Assembly: GCA_021798415.1 (NCBI GenBank)
Contig: JAJZGO010000025.1
Location: 1 to 17,856 of the forward strand
Source: Thermoplasmata archaeon
Lineage (GTDB): Archaea; Thermoplasmatota; Thermoplasmata; Lutacidiplasmatales; UBA184
Reading direction: 5' to 3'
Length of the DNA stretch: 17,856 nucleotides
Position 1 is the stretch's first letter; every line of letters begins with the position of its first letter. The translations under genes and the position numbers were made by a program. The notes below the pieces were generated by a model. That model was not told the DNA's origin, made no database searches, and saw nothing but the letters and a program-made list of their open reading frames with translations. Positions 16,178-17,856 of this stretch are shown here, piece by piece.

Positions 16178-16656
16178 CCGAAAGGTTGGAGGGATCTTCG
16201 CCGAAGCAGGGACCCTACTCTTTGGCGGGGTCGGAGGGGGCGCTTTCGCCGATATCGGTTCCGCGCGCTTTCGGTCGTAGAGACCTGGGGAGGCTCTGGA
16301 GCCTCGCAAACCGGTGCCGGGCCCCAAGCGGGTTCGAGCCCATCCCGAGACTTCACGGTCAGATCCTGCCGCTCGAAGCAGGTTGCGGCGAGGAACCCTG
16401 ACTTGAACCTGGCCTCGACCCTCCGGCGTTTCGTCAGCGCTGGCGCGAGGAAAGCCACACCGAGGTTCGGGTTCAGAAACCGAACGCGTCACCTGCTCGG
16501 ATCTGAGCGGCTTCCCCGAGACGTTCGGCCCGAGGGGTCTCGGCCCAGCTCAACTCCTCGCGAACTCCGGGGGCTTCGGCGGCCGGGCTCGTCCTCCTCG
16601 AGCCGTTTCATCATGCCTGCTGGTTGTTTATGAGGGGGGGAGCGGCTCCCGGGCCG
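16178..16656. other. 479-nt gap without a recognised gene, rich in inverted repeats
   Basis: I find no convincing coding frame; the overlapping frames lack family motifs, and high-GC codon periodicity seems absent. The stretch contains several stems: 16199-16206 with 16220-16227 (8 bp, one G-U), CCGATATCGG (16249-16258), GAGGCTC-TG-GAGCCTC (16290-16305), GTTCGG with CCGAAC (16465-16485), CCGAGAC with GTCTCGG (16516-16543) and GGCTCG with CGAGCC (16586-16604). The last 30 nt carry the hydrolase promoter. It could be an untranslated RNA, a decayed gene or spacer from a transfer junction. Confidence 0.5.
16624..16631 (+). promoter_or_regulatory. TATA-like element of the alpha/beta hydrolase gene
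   Basis: TTGTTTAT is centred about 29 nt before ATG 16657. This supports that ATG rather than the TTG or ATG codons inside the element itself (16624, 16630) as the true start. Confidence 0.55.
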
Positions 16657-17499
16657 ATGAGCGATCCGGTCGTGACGAAGACCCTGGACGTCCCCGGCGG
16701 GAAGATCTCCTACGAGGTGGGCGGCCACGGTCGGCCGATCGTACTCCTTCACGAGGGGATCGCGGACCGACGCATGTGGGGTCGCGAGTTCCCGCTCCTG
16801 GCGCGCGACCATCGCGTGGTGCGCTACGACCTCCGAGGGTACGGGGGCTCGACGCCTGCGACTTCGGAGTATTCTCCCGTCCGCGACCTCTTGGCCCTCC
16901 TTGACCATCTTGGCCTGGCGCGGCCGCTGATCGTTGGCCCCAGCGCAGGGGGGAAGATCGCCCTCGACCTGACTCTGGAGCACCCCGACAAGGTGGGAGC
17001 CCTATTGCTCATCGCCCCGGGGTATTCGGGCATGGATTACGACCACGTTCCCGGAGGGAAAGCCACGTTCGAGCGCGACGAGAGGCTCTCCAAGGCGGCG
17101 GTCGACGCTTGGGCCGCCGGAAAGCCCGAGGAGGCCACCGAGCACCTCCGGCAGCTCTGGGCCTCTTCGCTCACCGGAAGCGCGCTCGACCTCTTCCGTA
17201 CGATGGTCCGGGACAATGCGAAGGAAGTCTTCGAGGAGCGTTCTGGCCGATACGAAACGCGCGAAGGAGGGCCCGCCGCGGCTCGGCTGAAGGAGATCCG
17301 GGTCCCGACGCGGATCCTGGTCGGAGACCGCGACAACCCCGTGATGCCGCACTGCGCGGACTTCCTGGCGCGAGGGATCGAGGGCGCCAAGGTGCAGCTC
17401 GTTCCCGGAGCGGACCACCTCTTGAACCTCTCCCGGCCGGACGCCTTCGACACCGCCCTCCGCGCATTCGTCGGGAGCCTTCCGGGCGCTCGCGAGTAG
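16657..17499 (+). CDS. alpha/beta-fold hydrolase
   Basis: A 280-residue alpha/beta hydrolase, probably cytosolic since no signal peptide is visible. The oxyanion segment is LLHEGIADRRMW (30-41), followed by RYDLRGYGGS (56-65). The nucleophile elbow is GPSAGG with Ser96, the acid is Asp224 or Asp226 in LVGDRDNPV, and the base is His254 in GADHLLNL, so the triad is complete. A helical cap lies at about 125-210. This layout fits esterases, haloperoxidase-like and meta-cleavage-product hydrolases, but the substrate cannot be assigned. Its codon use appears less GC-biased than that of the housekeeping genes, and it follows the gene-poor gap, so recent acquisition is possible. A GNAT gene starts 16 nt after its stop, suggesting an operon. 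Confidence 0.88.
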   Translation: MSDPVVTKTLDVPGGKISYEVGGHGRPIVLLHEGIADRRMWGREFPLLARDHRVVRYDLRGYGGSTPATSEYSPVRDLLALLDHLGLARPLIVGPSAGGKIALDLTLEHPDKVGALLLIAPGYSGMDYDHVPGGKATFERDERLSKAAVDAWAAGKPEEATEHLRQLWASSLTGSALDLFRTMVRDNAKEVFEERSGRYETREGGPAAARLKEIRVPTRILVGDRDNPVMPHCADFLARGIEGAKVQLVPGADHLLNLSRPDAFDTALRAFVGSLPGARE

Positions 17500-17515
17500 A
17501 CGGGGAGAGTCCTCG

Positions 17516-17856
17516 ATGGCCCGGGTCTCGAAAGAGTCTCACGGCGCCCCGAAGGTGGTGCCGACACGTCCTGGGGAGCGTGGTCGTTCGGTGCGTTCCT
17601 CGGGCTTTACCTCAAGACCGCTCGCCCCCGACACATGGCCCGCGTTCGCGCGCCTGGTAGAGAAGCACAACGGAATCTTCGGCGGGTGCTGGTGCATCTC
17701 GTTCCATCTCGGGCCGGACGAGGGGAAGCGCACGGCCGCCGAGTACCGGGCGATGAAGGAGGCGCGCGTCCGGGAAGGGCGGGCGCACGCCGCGCTCGTC
17801 TTCGACGGCCCGGACGCCGTCGGCTGGTGTCAGTTCGGTTCGACCGCCGAACTCCC
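17516..17856 (+). CDS. GNAT-family N-acetyltransferase, 5' part only (runs off the window)
   Basis: The plus-strand frame is open from ATG 17516 to the window end (113 full codons). After a basic, probably flexible N-tail of about 30 residues, it shows RPLAPDTWPAFARLVEKHNG (34-53), GGCWCISFH (56-64), a KRTAAEYRAMKEARVREGRAHAALVF-type helix and strand split by charged residues, and VGWCQFGS near the edge. This resembles a widespread GNAT-like family with the GGCWC motif. The acetyl-CoA loop Q/RxxGxG/A would lie beyond the window. A purine-rich GGGGAG (17502-17507) is 8 nt before the ATG. It is likely cotranscribed with the hydrolase. The acceptor substrate is unknown, and the true start could lie downstream nearer Arg34. 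Confidence 0.75.
   Translation, partial: MARVSKESHGAPKVVPTRPGERGRSVRSSGFTSRPLAPDTWPAFARLVEKHNGIFGGCWCISFHLGPDEGKRTAAEYRAMKEARVREGRAHAALVFDGPDAVGWCQFGSTAEL

Noticed and set aside
16318..16360. tRNA T-arm-like sequence GGGTTCGAGCCC, also similar to the CCCATCCCGA part of 5S rRNA
   Set aside because: No five-pair T stem forms, no matching acceptor strand or anticodon arm is found upstream, and the rest of a 120-nt 5S rRNA is missing.
16446..16460. GAGGAAAGCC resembling the conserved region I of RNase P RNA
   Set aside because: The remaining conserved regions are absent, and a full RNA would extend into the hydrolase gene.

Overview
The window looks like chromosomal DNA from a very GC-rich archaeon. 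The archaeal evidence is a proteasome-activating nucleotidase (PAN), pantoate kinase, ribosomal protein L10e, and an A1:U72 initiator tRNA that appears to be interrupted by a small bulge-helix-bulge intron. Many first genes also have a TATA-like box about 25-31 nt before the start codon, as expected for leaderless transcripts. An uncultured high-GC Thermoplasmatota-like euryarchaeon is a reasonable guess, but no gene here fixes the lineage. I see no CRISPR array, insertion sequence, integrase or prophage gene. Coding is dense, and nearly all of the long antisense reading frames are shadows produced by high-GC codon use.

Layout. (1) 1-5817 starts with a dihydroorotate dehydrogenase gene (minus, cut by the window edge). 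It is divergent from a full-length ClpB disaggregase gene that is translationally coupled to a GTPase-like protein with a dead nucleotide site. Convergent to this pair is PAN, so ClpB and the proteasomal unfoldase sit face to face. (2) 5908-8466 holds pantoate kinase, ribosomal protein L10e, a universal stress protein whose end overlaps the L10e end, and a small zinc-ribbon protein with a long proline-rich tail. (3) 8543-9888 holds a Dpp/Opp-type ABC permease without visible partners and the initiator tRNA-Met gene. (4) 9960-12907 (minus) is an operon for a 2-oxoacid:ferredoxin oxidoreductase, ordered gamma-delta fusion, alpha, beta. A branched-chain aminotransferase gene is transcribed away from it. 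(5) 14151-16177 is an arsenic module: Acr3 efflux pump and arsenate reductase on the minus strand, and a divergent HxlR-family regulator. A perfect 15-bp inverted repeat and one TATA-like element lie between them. (6) 16178-16656 is a 479-nt stretch without a recognisable gene. An alpha/beta hydrolase and the first part of a GNAT acetyltransferase follow, running to the window end.

Working together: ClpB and PAN cover protein disaggregation and ATP-dependent unfolding. The oxidoreductase makes acyl-CoA and reduced ferredoxin from 2-oxoacids, and the neighbouring aminotransferase could supply branched-chain 2-oxoacids. ArsC, Acr3 and the HxlR protein form a self-contained arsenate reduction, arsenite export and sensing cassette.

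The most unusual items are the probable D-loop intron in the initiator tRNA, the HxlR-controlled arsenic operon with its operator-like palindrome, the coupling of clpB to a degenerate translation-factor-like protein, and symmetric promoters in which one TATA-like element appears to serve two divergent leaderless genes.
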